This document shows positions 1 to 7,541 of a stretch of 64,000 bases of DNA, one piece after another (the first letter of the stretch is position 1; each line of letters opens with the position of its first letter). This stretch comes from Paenibacillus zeirhizosphaerae (GTDB lineage: Bacteria; Bacillota; Bacilli; Paenibacillales; Paenibacillaceae): assembly GCF_030705605.1 (NCBI RefSeq), contig NZ_JAPCKK010000014.1, positions 372,001 to 436,000 on the forward strand, written 5' to 3'. The translations under genes were made by a program, and so were the position numbers. The notes under the pieces are model-generated. The model had not been told where the DNA came from, searched no databases, and worked only from the letters and a program-made list of their open reading frames with translations.

Positions 1-18
1 AGATCACAAAAATTCTTT

Positions 19-213
19 TTAAATCTTATCCTTAGCCCGTGTAATATAAACCTGCACAGACCGTCTTGACAGCACCAGCTTACTCGATATCTCCTGCATT
101 GTCAAGCCCTGCGCCATATGCAGCAGGAAGCATGTCCGCTCTCTATCACTCAACGCATGGCCCATCGCCTTTGACAGGGTGGGGGTCAGTGGTTCGAGCC
201 CACTACAGATCAT
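19..213 (-). pseudogene. Truncated phage-type HTH (sigma region 4-like) protein
   Basis: A 64-codon frame whose last ~45 residues look like a sigma-70 region 4/LuxR-type helix-turn-helix: an LSDRER start, a QEISSKL turn and SRRSVQVYITRAK recognition helix. Small proteins of this kind are common in Gram-positive prophages as late-gene regulators (family knowledge). The first ~18 codons are read backwards through a tRNA 3'-end at 188-212, so the N-terminus is almost certainly not native: the gene was probably cut when the element integrated or decayed at that tRNA. The frame stops at the left end of the window, so nothing further downstream is visible. No ribosome binding site suits the apparent start. 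It could instead be a complete micro-regulator, but that is less likely. Confidence 0.45.
188..212 (+). other. tRNA 3'-end fragment (T-arm plus acceptor), candidate att site
   Basis: A five-pair T-stem (AGTGG/CCACT) closes a canonical TTCGAGC loop and is followed by a 7-nt acceptor strand (ACAGATC) and discriminator A. No matching D-arm, anticodon arm or 5' acceptor strand precedes it; the sequence to the left is the phage-like HTH frame. Integrases often use tRNA 3'-ends and leave such half copies as attL/attR (family knowledge). The calling of an attachment scar is inference. Confidence 0.5.
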
Positions 214-219
214 AGCCGA

Positions 220-260
220 AATCCCTTGAAGCGTAAGGCTTCAGGGGATTTTTGTTTTTT
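220..260 (+). terminator. Intrinsic terminator behind the tRNA fragment
   Basis: A 13-pair stem (220-232 with 238-250, one G-U pair) with a 5-nt loop runs into a U-rich tract to 260. Its position directly after the tRNA 3'-end suggests it was carried with that tRNA. Confidence 0.75.
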
Positions 261-325
261 CGAAAAATTTGTATTGCTATTGGGTTGGGGTCCATTTAGG
301 GTCCGCTTGAAATATGCATATAAAA

Positions 326-346
326 AAGAACCCAAGTAGGGTTCTT
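326..346 (-). terminator. Terminator-like hairpin downstream of transposase remnant
   Basis: An 8-pair stem (326-333 with 339-346) is followed on the minus strand by a run of six T. It suits the 3' end of the minus-strand transposase remnant at 441-575. Confidence 0.55.
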
Positions 347-440
347 CAGGTTGTTGACAAAGCCCTGTTTTTTGGGGGCTCGTTTGGATAATTAAATGAA
401 TTCCTGAAGTATTGAGCATTATGAAAACAAAAAGATCGCC

Positions 441-575
441 CTATCCGACCAGCTTGGCCAGGTGGTTGACGATCTTCTTGACGTTTTGGCAGATGGCAGT
501 CATGAGCGCTTGCTCCAAGACTTTTTTATGTTCTGCGGCAAGCGAAATTTTGGTGTTTAGGCTGCTTTCTATAAA
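441..575 (-). pseudogene. Transposase C-terminal remnant (IS1182-like)
   Basis: Reading the minus strand gives about 45 codons ending in a stop at 441-443, including EHKKVLEQAL and AICQNVKKIVNHLAKLVG. This resembles the C-terminal tail of DDE transposases of the IS1182 type, where a QN(I/V)KKI helix precedes the stop (family recall, not a search). No catalytic domain lies upstream: the sequence becomes non-coding and then reaches the pentapeptide gene. It is therefore a fragment of an otherwise lost insertion sequence, consistent with the scarred left edge. The family assignment is tentative. Confidence 0.45.
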
Positions 576-671
576 AAAGAGGCTTGACTTTGGAATGAGA
601 TTAGACAGGTACTTGACACCTGTGTGCTATATTTAATAGGTAATAAGCAACAATTTTCCAGGGAGGCACTA

Positions 672-1277
672 ATGTTTCAGCATATCAATCAAAACTATAC
701 AGAAGTAGACTTCAGCATACAGGATTTAAGATACGGTGAACTCATAAACTGTATTTTTAACCGCTGCTCGTTTGCTAACGGGTCACTGGAGGAGATTACA
801 TCCAGTAACTGCCGCTTCATGGAGTGTGATTTCCGTGGGACCTTATTGAATGGCTCAATTCATAAAGAAAGCGCGTTTGAGAATTGTAACTTTAGTAGTG
901 CCAATTTCTTTGTTTCCAAATTTGAGGATTGCAAAATGATGGGCTCTGAATTTCCTAACTCAAATCTGGACGGGATCTCCATTATTCAAGGCGACTGGTC
1001 ATATACCAACTTGAGACATGCCCGGTTAGCCAGGCAGGATTTACGTGGTGTTAAATTTTTTGAGGCTGACTTATCAGGAGCTAATTTAGAAAAATCCGAT
1101 TTAAGGAATAGCGATCTGACCATGGCGATACTGGCAAAAGCGAGTTTGCAGGGGGCTGATGTAAGGGGATCTATTATGGAAGGAGTAGATTTCAAGACAT
1201 TTAACTTGACTGGTATGAGAATGGATAAGGAGCAGTGTGTATTGGTTGCTCTTTCTCATGGTGCTAAAGTAGTTTAG
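672..1277 (+). CDS. Pentapeptide-repeat protein
   Basis: 201 residues from ATG 672, chosen over the frame's earlier ATG at 624 because GGGAGG sits 5 nt upstream. From about residue 15 the protein is a near-continuous series of A(D/N)LXX-type pentapeptides, for example DLSGANLEKSDLRNSDL and ANFFVSKFEDCKM, which fold as a right-handed quadrilateral beta-helix. There is no signal peptide or membrane segment, so a cytoplasmic location is expected. The family includes the Qnr/MfpA DNA mimics that protect gyrase, but also many proteins of unknown role, and nothing here separates these. It is one of the few plus-strand genes and lies between an IS remnant and a holin-like gene, suggesting horizontal acquisition (inference). 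A stem-loop terminator follows at 1369-1407. Confidence 0.85.
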   Translation: MFQHINQNYTEVDFSIQDLRYGELINCIFNRCSFANGSLEEITSSNCRFMECDFRGTLLNGSIHKESAFENCNFSSANFFVSKFEDCKMMGSEFPNSNLDGISIIQGDWSYTNLRHARLARQDLRGVKFFEADLSGANLEKSDLRNSDLTMAILAKASLQGADVRGSIMEGVDFKTFNLTGMRMDKEQCVLVALSHGAKVV

Positions 1278-1368
1278 TTATTAATCAAGCTTATAATAAC
1301 ACTTTTATAGCGCTTGACGAGCAAAACTGACTAAGTAATTATGTATGGTGTACAAGCTTGCCCCTATA

Positions 1369-1407
1369 AATAACGAGTCGCCGAAAATAAATCGACGACT
1401 CGTTATT
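1369..1407. terminator. Perfect 12-pair hairpin, probably bidirectional terminator
   Basis: The arms 1369-1380 and 1396-1407 are exact reverse complements (AATAACGAGTCG) around a 15-nt loop. It lies between the convergent pentapeptide gene (+) and holin-like gene (-). T-tracts are short on both sides. Confidence 0.65.
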
Positions 1408-1467
1408 GTAATTTCGTTCAAAAATGTCTGTCACTAACATTTGCTGCGGAGCTTCCTCGTTAGGACA

Positions 1468-1698
1468 TCACTCCGTTTTATCCACTTTAGTCTCAGAATT
1501 AGATCGTGCGGCCTGACCATCCACATACGCCTCGGACAACATATATATGGCAGTAGAGCCGAATGCGCCGATCAGTCCAACTATTTTAACCGTAACATCC
1601 GAATCGCTTGAATAGCCGAAAAGCGCAAGGCCCGCAGTTACCAGGCCAGCTAGAAGGGCCCAAAATTTCCGACTCGCCAGCTTTCTTTTCCAATCCAT
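1468..1698 (-). CDS. Small holin-like membrane protein
   Basis: 76 residues, ATG start with AAAAGGGAGG about 8 nt upstream. A basic N-terminus (MDWKRKLASRKFW) leads into a first hydrophobic span (LLAGLVTAGLALFGY), a short polar turn (SSDSDVTV), a second span (IVGLIGAFGSTAIYML) and a charged C-terminal tail. This two-span layout with an N-terminal RKFW motif matches small phage holin-like proteins of Bacillus and Paenibacillus. Holins form membrane pores that release endolysin (family knowledge), but no endolysin is adjacent. It may be a prophage remnant or a domesticated protein. Function is inferred from topology only. Confidence 0.6.
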   Translation of the reverse strand: MDWKRKLASRKFWALLAGLVTAGLALFGYSSDSDVTVKIVGLIGAFGSTAIYMLSEAYVDGQAARSNSETKVDKTE

Positions 1699-1840
1699 AA
1701 ATCGAAAACCTCCCTTTTAAGCTTGTCTTTCTTGTCCTCCTTTTGTCCACCAGCCAACTTGCTTAAGCTTGGCTGACGTACCCTTCATTGTATTCTTTTC
1801 ACCCCTCGCCCGACACGGTTACAGTGTCGCGAATAAGAAA

Positions 1841-1867
1841 AACCACGAGCCTTAAAAGCCCGTGGTT
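1841..1867 (-). terminator. Terminator after small orphan 1937-2164
   Basis: An AACCACG/CGTGGTT stem with extended inner pairing is followed on the minus strand by TTTCTTATT. Confidence 0.6.
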
Positions 1868-1936
1868 CAGTAATTAGTTTCGTTCCCCATCATGCAATAC
1901 TGCAGCTCCAATGAACGCTGCTCACTAAAGCTGCTT

Positions 1937-2164
1937 TTACAGATCGTCCATCAAGTCCAAGATATGCTGCGGGATCTGGCGGCCGTTCTTCTCTCTACCG
2001 TCAGAGTAGACAATCAGTGGTTCACCGTCCACAAGCGGGTAACCTCCGCCGTATTCAAAGTCCACCTCGGCTACTCTGCCACGGCCGTACTTTTTTGCCG
2101 TTGCCTCCTCGCTCACCACATGAAGCACGGATTTCATATCAATATAAGCGTATCCTGTTGCCAT
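1937..2164 (-). CDS. Conserved-looking small hypothetical protein
   Basis: 75 residues with a good ribosome binding site (AAAGGAGTGATCAGCA then ATG). The protein has no signal peptide or membrane span. It begins MATGYAYIDMKSVLHVV and contains a glycine/tyrosine patch (FEYGGGYPLVDGEPLIVYSDG) and an acidic end (QIPQHILDLMDDL). I do not recognise the family. The strong start signal, its own terminator at 1841-1867 and coherent composition support a real gene. Its neighbours are a holin-like gene and sleB, which does not fix a role. The plus-strand frames at 1892-2170 and 2017-2337 are shadows of it. Confidence 0.65.
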   Translation of the reverse strand: MATGYAYIDMKSVLHVVSEEATAKKYGRGRVAEVDFEYGGGYPLVDGEPLIVYSDGREKNGRQIPQHILDLMDDL

Positions 2165-2298
2165 TGCTGATCACTCCTTTTCTATGTCATTATACGACAG
2201 CAGCACCCTTTCCGTCTGCTGCCATCTTCGGTAACATCCAGCCCTACTCGGTTCAGATTCAGTTCATGGAAGGCATAACAGCGATTTTAGCGAATAGC

Positions 2299-2335
2299 AA
2301 ACCGCCACTGCTTCGATTCCGAAACAGCGGCGGTT
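2299..2335 (-). terminator. Probable sleB terminator
   Basis: AACCGCC-CTG pairs with CAG-GGCGGTT around a short loop, placed about 40 nt past the sleB stop. The minus-strand tail is only moderately T-rich (TTTGCTATT). Confidence 0.5.
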
Positions 2336-2377
2336 AGTGAGTGTGCCTATGAAATGCTCTGCTCCCACAGAACAATA

Positions 2378-3019
2378 TTAGTTCGTAAACGTATGTCTGC
2401 CCAGTGTCAGTACAGCAGGACGAGCCATACTCCACTTGGAAGTAGCGATTGCCGGATTGTAATAATATAATGAGCCGTTGGTCGGATCCACCCCGTTCAA
2501 TGCCTGACGGGCTGCTGCATAGGCCGTTTTATTCGGAGTCAGATAGTACTGCCCGTCCTGCACGGCTGTGAACTGTCCCGGCTGCATAATAATTTTAGAG
2601 ATGGAGTCCGGGAATTCATCCGACTGGACACGGTTCAGAACTACAGCACCGACGGCCACCTGGCCTTTAAAAGACTCCCCACGCGCTTCTGCATATATAA
2701 TACGTGCAAGCTGCTCCAGCGTCGTCTGACGCGCAGGAGACAACGCGTTCAGCTTGGCCTTCGTAGCCTGGCCCACCATCCCATCCGCGGTCAGACCATA
2801 GTCGCGTTGGAAACGTTTTACAGCCGAGTCGGTGATAGAACCAAAATAACCTGTGAAGCCGGCTTTGAAATAACCAAGCACTGCAAGCTGCTCCTGCAAC
2901 TGCAGCACATGCTCGCTTTGCATTCCTTTCGAAAGAGATTGCGCGCTTGCCGTAGCAGGTGAGAAGGCCAATCCCAAAGCACAGGCGCAAGTAAAAATAA
3001 GAGCGGATAATTTCTTCAT
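2378..3019 (-). CDS. sleB: Spore cortex-lytic enzyme SleB
   Basis: 213 residues from the ATG that gives MKKLSALIF; a frame extension to 3040 adds seven residues ahead of the signal peptide and has a poorer start context. Residues ~1-27 form a Sec signal peptide ending ATASA. Residues ~30-85 are a peptidoglycan-binding domain (LQEQLAVLGYF, AVKRFQRDYGLTADGMVG). The C-terminal ~110 residues are the SleB/Hydrolase_2 lytic transglycosylase domain, with ARIIYAEARGE (catalytic Glu region), GQVAVGAVVLNRV and SLYYYNP. SleB is laid down in the forespore and degrades muramic-delta-lactam cortex during germination (family knowledge). The usual partner ypeB is not adjacent here, which is a difference from Bacillus subtilis. 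Confidence 0.93.
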   Translation of the reverse strand: MKKLSALIFTCACALGLAFSPATASAQSLSKGMQSEHVLQLQEQLAVLGYFKAGFTGYFGSITDSAVKRFQRDYGLTADGMVGQATKAKLNALSPARQTTLEQLARIIYAEARGESFKGQVAVGAVVLNRVQSDEFPDSISKIIMQPGQFTAVQDGQYYLTPNKTAYAAARQALNGVDPTNGSLYYYNPAIATSKWSMARPAVLTLGRHTFTN

Positions 3020-3395
3020 TGGTCGAGACAACCCCCACATTCATTTTCTGACCGGTCCAAGACCCGGCTTGTCCAACTTATGGCGTTTATCCGATAGTGA
3101 AGCTGCCATACACGCTCGCAATGGCGAAACAACTCGAACTGAAGATAAGGACATCGGACAAAGCTGATTTCCGTAGAAGTGTACCATATTTGAATAAACT
3201 GGATAACCCGACTCTAGTCCTATCATAAAAAAACCTATCACAGCAGCGTTTTTTGCATTTTTCTACTCGCAGGACATATAATCTAGGGCTTTGGTTACAT
3301 TCCTGTAACCAGCCGCTTGCTGTACATTCTCCAGGCCAAAAGAATCATTTAATATGCGCATTCCACTCCACTTTGGCTCCATAAGAACGCAAAAT

Positions 3396-3416
3396 GACCA
3401 CCCTTTACGGGTGGCC
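3396..3416 (-). terminator. Hairpin downstream of TerC-family gene
   Basis: CCACCC/GGGTGG stem with a 5-nt loop about 40 nt after the stop at 3454. Only a weak T-stretch follows, so the call is tentative. The rest of 3020-3453 shows no gene. Confidence 0.4.
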
Positions 3417-3453
3417 GTCTGTCGGCAATGAAGGGAAGCTCGAAGGTTCGAAC

Positions 3454-4230
3454 CTAGAGTGAATCAGTTTGTGACTGTTTTTTATTCGCAGGCGCAAACC
3501 AGCCGAGAAGGGCTATCGCAATCAAGACACCATAGAAGATAAGGGTCCAGACTGTGCTATGCGGGAAATCATGATCTAATACACCAATATCTTCATGGGC
3601 CAAGGTAATCACAGCGAGCTTGACGCCGACCCATGCCACGATAGCATAAGCCGTGGTCTCCAGTGCTGGCCGTTGAGCAAGCAGCTTGACAAACCATGTG
3701 GCCGCAAATTTGATCAGGATGAGCCCGGCGATTCCGCCAAGCACAACAACCATGAATTTCCCTCCGTCCATACCGCCGAAATCCCCAAGTGGTGAATCCG
3801 GGAGGCCAAGTGCCAGAGCCACTGCAGCAAGAATGGAATCAATCGCAAAGGCGAGATCTGCAATAGCAATTTTTCCTACGGTTGGCCAAAAGCCTTTTCC
3901 GGCAGCATCTTTCTTCACGTCCTCGCGAATGTTCTTGTTCTCCCTGCCGAAACGCGCTTTGATGATATGCTTTAACCCGAGGTACAGAAGATAAGCAGCC
4001 CCGATCGCCTGTATTTGCCAGACATTCGCAATAAACGATATCGCAAACAGAGCGGCAAAGCGAAAAACAAAAGCCATAATGATCCCATAATTGATAGCTT
4101 TCTTCTTCTGGTTCTCCGGTAAGTGCTTCGCGATAACCGCCAGAACAAGGGCATTATCGGCCGATAGTAAACCCTCCAATGCAATAAGAATCAGTAATGC
4201 CCATGCATACTCCAACCAAATTGATTCCAA
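3454..4230 (-). CDS. TerC-family integral membrane protein (metal exporter type)
   Basis: 258 residues with a TTG start preceded by GAGAGGAGAAG. About seven hydrophobic spans are visible. The family signatures are in place: ALEGLLSADNALVLAV near residue 20 and IADLAFAIDSILAAVAL near residue 125, whose acidic residues are thought to bind the metal ion. TerC proteins of Bacillus (YceF/MeeF, YkoY/MeeY) export Mn2+ and help load manganese into secreted enzymes (established for those relatives); the same role here is inference. I looked upstream (4231-4450) for the yybP-ykoY manganese riboswitch and did not recognise one. The gene stands alone between sleB and the [2Fe-2S] gene. Confidence 0.85.
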   Translation of the reverse strand: MESIWLEYAWALLILIALEGLLSADNALVLAVIAKHLPENQKKKAINYGIIMAFVFRFAALFAISFIANVWQIQAIGAAYLLYLGLKHIIKARFGRENKNIREDVKKDAAGKGFWPTVGKIAIADLAFAIDSILAAVALALGLPDSPLGDFGGMDGGKFMVVVLGGIAGLILIKFAATWFVKLLAQRPALETTAYAIVAWVGVKLAVITLAHEDIGVLDHDFPHSTVWTLIFYGVLIAIALLGWFAPANKKQSQTDSL

Positions 4231-4515
4231 CAGTACTTCTCCTCTCTTATGTTAAAATGTTCGTGACAAACTTCTCGCTTTAAACGCAAATTTCAGTTAA
4301 AGCAGAGGAATTTCTTCAGACTTGATTGTCCCGTCACTCCCTTCGTTATATACGCTGTCAAATTATGTATCGTTTCATTCATAAACGTATAAAATTTAAC
4401 ATTAACACGGCAAGAATCTCTGATCAAAGCAATAAATAGCTAGAGCTCTAAATTCCCAACGAGCAACAAGCCCACCTGGAAGCGGCGAGCTTGTGTTGTT
4501 TGTATTATGTTACGG

Positions 4516-4875
4516 TCATTGAAAACGCTCGAAGCGGTAGGGCAGCAGATTGGCCGGCAGCTCCAACAGCTTATCCTGATCTCTCGAAGCTATCGCCCAT
4601 TCCAGCAATTCGTCATAAAGACTCTCCTCTTTAATGCCCCCGAACCACGCAGGACCGTCCGGCGTCTGGATCGATACGACATTGGCGATATCACAAGGAC
4701 CGAGACAGCCTGTGACCGTCAGTTGGATCGACTTCAGCAGCTTCTCTTCCTTCCATCGGCTCTTCAATCTGTCGAGCGGTATTCCCGGCCTCCCCTTCTC
4801 TGTCCGTCCACAACAGCAGCCGTTGCAGATCATAATCTGGCCAAGCACTCTTCGTTTCGTTACTACTTGTTCCAT
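4516..4875 (-). CDS. [2Fe-2S] thioredoxin-like ferredoxin, cobalamin-riboswitch controlled
   Basis: 119 residues from the ATG that has GAGAGG 9 nt upstream; a TTG codon just before is less likely. Two cysteine clusters, ICNGCCCGRTEKG near residue 15 and TGCLGPCDIANVV near residue 57, form the pattern of thioredoxin-like [2Fe-2S] ferredoxins; W/F-rich PAWFGGI follows. A protein of this type (CbiW) occurs in Bacillus cobalamin clusters (family knowledge), though its reaction is unsettled. Here the gene stands alone, with no other cobalamin gene in the window. The only clue to its role is a complete cobalamin riboswitch and terminator directly upstream, which implies repression when B12 is abundant. 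An electron-transfer role in cobalt reduction or B12 salvage is inference. Confidence 0.8.
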   Translation of the reverse strand: MEQVVTKRRVLGQIMICNGCCCGRTEKGRPGIPLDRLKSRWKEEKLLKSIQLTVTGCLGPCDIANVVSIQTPDGPAWFGGIKEESLYDELLEWAIASRDQDKLLELPANLLPYRFERFQ

Positions 4876-4942
4876 CAATAGTATCCTCTCCCATGCACTG
4901 GTGATCTCGCATAAGCCTCCTCGCCTGGCTTCATGTTGAGCA

Positions 4943-4972
4943 AAAAACCCTCAAGCCGCAAGGGCTGAGGGC
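4943..4972 (-). terminator. Riboswitch expression-platform terminator
   Basis: CCCTCA-GCC pairs with GGC-TGAGGG around TTGC, followed on the minus strand by TTTTTTG. It lies between the B12 aptamer and the [2Fe-2S] gene, so it is the likely off-switch when cobalamin is bound. Confidence 0.85.
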
Positions 4973-5049
4973 GAGAGTACATAAGAGAACAGACCGCAGA
5001 CCACTTATCGATCCCGATCTCCATATTATGTACACCGTTCCTTATCCGC

Positions 5050-5232
5050 GAAGGGCTGATGCGAACCTAACAGGCAGGTCTTCTGGCTCCCGGATCGGCA
5101 CCTGTCTTCCGTCTTCCCCAGTTTGCTGAGTGACATGTATAGAAGAAGGCTCCCCGGTTACAGCGGCGCGACCGCTAGGGATTTTCACCCTATTCCCTTT
5201 TAACCCCGGCCATGGCCAGGGCACCTGCAGGA
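5050..5232 (-). promoter_or_regulatory. Cobalamin (B12) riboswitch
   Basis: Reading the minus strand, GCAGGTGCCC opens the element, followed by GGGAATAGGGTGAAAATCCC, the conserved GCGGTCGCGCCGCTGTAA core, GGGGAGCC and finally the B12 box GCCAGAAGACCTGCC. All the recognisable consensus blocks are present in order. A TATAAT -10 sequence (5241-5246 on the plus strand) lies just upstream, so the element has its own promoter after lutC. Ligand binding should favour the terminator at 4943-4972. Confidence 0.95.
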
Positions 5233-5305
5233 TTGACCCCATTATAACGGATCGGAGGCCGGATGACGAGTTTTTAAAAGGTTTTGCGTATTCAGAGTTC
5301 CTTGA

Positions 5306-6037
5306 TCACGAGCCCCCGATCATCAAAGCATAAACGACACCTGGTCCATGGACGCCTATGGTCAAATCGTTCTCGATATCCGATGACCGACTCGGACCCG
5401 AAATGAAGTGAATGCCTGCCGGTAGTGGCTCACGCCCAGCCTGGTCGAATTCCGAGAGAATTTCTCCCAGCCGGGTCTTCAGCCGTTCCACCGGAATGAG
5501 AATGAAGAGTACGGTGGGCAGAAGACTTACCGAGCGCCCTTTATGCGCTGACGAAAGCACTGTCACCGAACCGGTATAGGCAGCCGCATAATCGGCCATC
5601 ACAATACCAAAATCCGCCTCGGCTGCTTTGGCCTTCCACGATTCCGCAGGGTTCGAGTTCCAGACAGCAATGTCCACGCCCGGAATAGCGGATTCCAGAT
5701 CAAGCGCCGCCAACTCCGGCTGATCCTGCCGAAGCATGGATCTGGCCCCCATCTCCGCTGCCTTATCGGCGATGAAGGCGGATGCCTCCTTCATCGTAGC
5801 CAACCTGTTTACATGCCCGCCCACGCTGCTGAAATTGGCGGCAAAGCGATCGATCCGCTCCTGCTCACTCCACTCAAATGCCTGCCAGAACTCTGGCGCG
5901 CCCCGCAGCGGATGCAGCGGTGGCTCCATTACCCGTGGACGCTTCAGTCTGGAGGCAATACCACCCATAAACCGTTCCTGCTTGGCGCGTGACTCGGCTT
6001 CCAGCCGGTCCAGCCACGCCTGATGCCCGCTATTCAT
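5306..6037 (-). CDS. lutC: Lactate utilisation protein LutC (LUD domain)
   Basis: 243 residues, last gene of lutABC; its ATG overlaps the lutB stop by 8 nt, with GGGGGAG upstream. The LUD-domain C-terminal half is recognisable from IVMADYAAAYTGSVTVLSS, HKGRSVSLLPTVLFILIP and the ending FISGPSRSSDIENDLTIGVHGPG. LutA, LutB and LutC together oxidise L-lactate to pyruvate as a cytoplasmic iron-sulfur complex (shown in Bacillus subtilis). LutC itself has no cysteine clusters and its role in the complex is unclear. Sitting behind the rhamnose genes, the complex would consume the L-lactate made by RhaEW (inference). Confidence 0.92.
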   Translation of the reverse strand: MNSGHQAWLDRLEAESRAKQERFMGGIASRLKRPRVMEPPLHPLRGAPEFWQAFEWSEQERIDRFAANFSSVGGHVNRLATMKEASAFIADKAAEMGARSMLRQDQPELAALDLESAIPGVDIAVWNSNPAESWKAKAAEADFGIVMADYAAAYTGSVTVLSSAHKGRSVSLLPTVLFILIPVERLKTRLGEILSEFDQAGREPLPAGIHFISGPSRSSDIENDLTIGVHGPGVVYALMIGGS

Positions 6038-7541
6038 GCCGCTCCCCCTTTCCCCGCTGCTGTAAAATAGCCTGCATCCGGCTTTGCAGCGCCGGGTCTG
6101 GCTGCGGCAGCGAGCTTCTGACCTCGCGGTCCAGCTCCTCCCATCCCTGGCGGAAGCTCTTCTTCGCCAGGGATGGAGCTAACCGGTAGCTGTTCCAGCC
6201 CTTCAAAGGCCCGAGCTTCATGGAAATCGCTCCGTCTCTGACGAAGGGCTTTTGACCCAACTGGCCTAACCGTACAGCCGCAGTGAACCGCTTCGAGTTG
6301 GCTGCCACGACCGCAAAGCCCTTCATGCCGATTGCCTCCAGCCTGTTGCCATGTCCGCTTTCCACCTTGCGCCGCCGCAGATAGACGAGCATGTCATGCA
6401 AGGGGATTTTCACTGGGCAGGCTTCATAGCAGGCACCGCACAAGCTGGATGCGCTGGCGATGTCGTTCCATTCCTTCGTATTGCCGTTCAGCGCCGGGGT
6501 CAGAACAGCACCGATCGGCCCGCTGTAGGTTCCCCCGTAAGCGTGGCCGCCGATGTGCCGGTATACCGGGCACGCATTGAGGCAGGCGCCACAGCGGATA
6601 CAGTTCAATAGCTCCTGGAATTCCGGATCGCCAAGCTGATTCGAGCGGCCGTTGTCGACAATGATGATATGCATTTCCTCAGGACCGTCGGCATCTTCAG
6701 CACGGCGTGGACCAGTAATGCCGGACATGTACATCGTCAGCTTCTGTCCCGTGGCCGAGCGCGGCAGCAGCGTAGCCATCACCTCCAGATCCGCCCAGGA
6801 AGGGACAATGCGCTCCATACCCATGAGGGTGATTTGTACTCGCGGCACCGTGGACACCATACGCGCATTGCCTTCATTCTCAAACAGCACCATCGATCCG
6901 GTCTCCGCGATCGCAAAATTACAGCCCGTCATGCCGATATCTGCCGCAAGAAATTTCTCCCGCAGCTTTTTGCGGACAAATCCCGCTAGCACGGTCGTGT
7001 CCGCCGCCAACTGCTCGCCCGCTTCCTTCGACAGCAGCTCGGCGATCTGATACCTGTTCTTATGAATAGCCGGAATAACGATATGGGAGGGTGCCTCACC
7101 CGCAAGCTGAATAATATATTCCCCCAAATCGGTCTCGATCGTTTCGATGCCCGCCTGTTCAAAGGCTTGGTTCAGATGCAGCTCCTCCGATACCATCGAT
7201 TTGGATTTCACCACACTGCAGGCTTGATTATGCGCGGCTATATCCAGGGAAATCCGCACCGCATCAGCCGCCGTATCGGCAAAATGAATGTGCACCCCGT
7301 TCGTGCGGGCATTTTCAACGAATAGGTTTAGGTAATAATCAAGATGGGCAATCGTATGCAACCGGATTTGACGCCCCCGTTCCCGCCATTCCTCCCAGTT
7401 GCCGTGCTCCTCCGAGGCCATTTTTTTGCCGTTGCGCAGCCGTTCGGTCGTGAACTTCACCGCCTTTCGGAGAAATTCATCCTTCAGCGCTTGATCGGCT
7501 CTGTCCTTAACGTCAACAGCCATTGAATTACCTGTGCTCAT
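6030..7541 (-). CDS. lutB: Lactate utilisation iron-sulfur protein LutB
   Basis: 503 residues from ATG 7541, chosen because GAAGGAGTG lies 9 nt upstream; the frame extends further but into lutA. The start overlaps the lutA stop by 14 nt. The N-terminal ~300 residues form an LUD domain (GCNFAIAETGSMVLFENEGN, STVPRVQITLMGMERIVP). Two 4Fe-4S clusters follow: CIRCGACLNACPVYRHIGG near residue 310 and CGACYEACPVKIPLHDML near residue 365. A C-terminal helical tail completes the protein. It acts with LutA and LutC in cytoplasmic L-lactate oxidation. Translational coupling of all three genes suits a stoichiometric complex. Confidence 0.94.
   Translation of the reverse strand: MSTGNSMAVDVKDRADQALKDEFLRKAVKFTTERLRNGKKMASEEHGNWEEWRERGRQIRLHTIAHLDYYLNLFVENARTNGVHIHFADTAADAVRISLDIAAHNQACSVVKSKSMVSEELHLNQAFEQAGIETIETDLGEYIIQLAGEAPSHIVIPAIHKNRYQIAELLSKEAGEQLAADTTVLAGFVRKKLREKFLAADIGMTGCNFAIAETGSMVLFENEGNARMVSTVPRVQITLMGMERIVPSWADLEVMATLLPRSATGQKLTMYMSGITGPRRAEDADGPEEMHIIIVDNGRSNQLGDPEFQELLNCIRCGACLNACPVYRHIGGHAYGGTYSGPIGAVLTPALNGNTKEWNDIASASSLCGACYEACPVKIPLHDMLVYLRRRKVESGHGNRLEAIGMKGFAVVAANSKRFTAAVRLGQLGQKPFVRDGAISMKLGPLKGWNSYRLAPSLAKKSFRQGWEELDREVRSSLPQPDPALQSRMQAILQQRGKGERHE

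Noticed and set aside
283..311. Repeated GGGTCC motif near the att scar, possible integrase tail
   Set aside because: Two short repeats only; the reading frame at 210-419 has no integrase motif.
4231..4450. yybP-ykoY manganese riboswitch upstream of the TerC gene
   Set aside because: The conserved GGGGAGTAG-type elements were not found on the minus strand; only a possible TTGACA-like box.
4457..4500. Hairpin after the [2Fe-2S] gene as a terminator
   Set aside because: Stem is imperfect with several unpaired bases; not enough to call.
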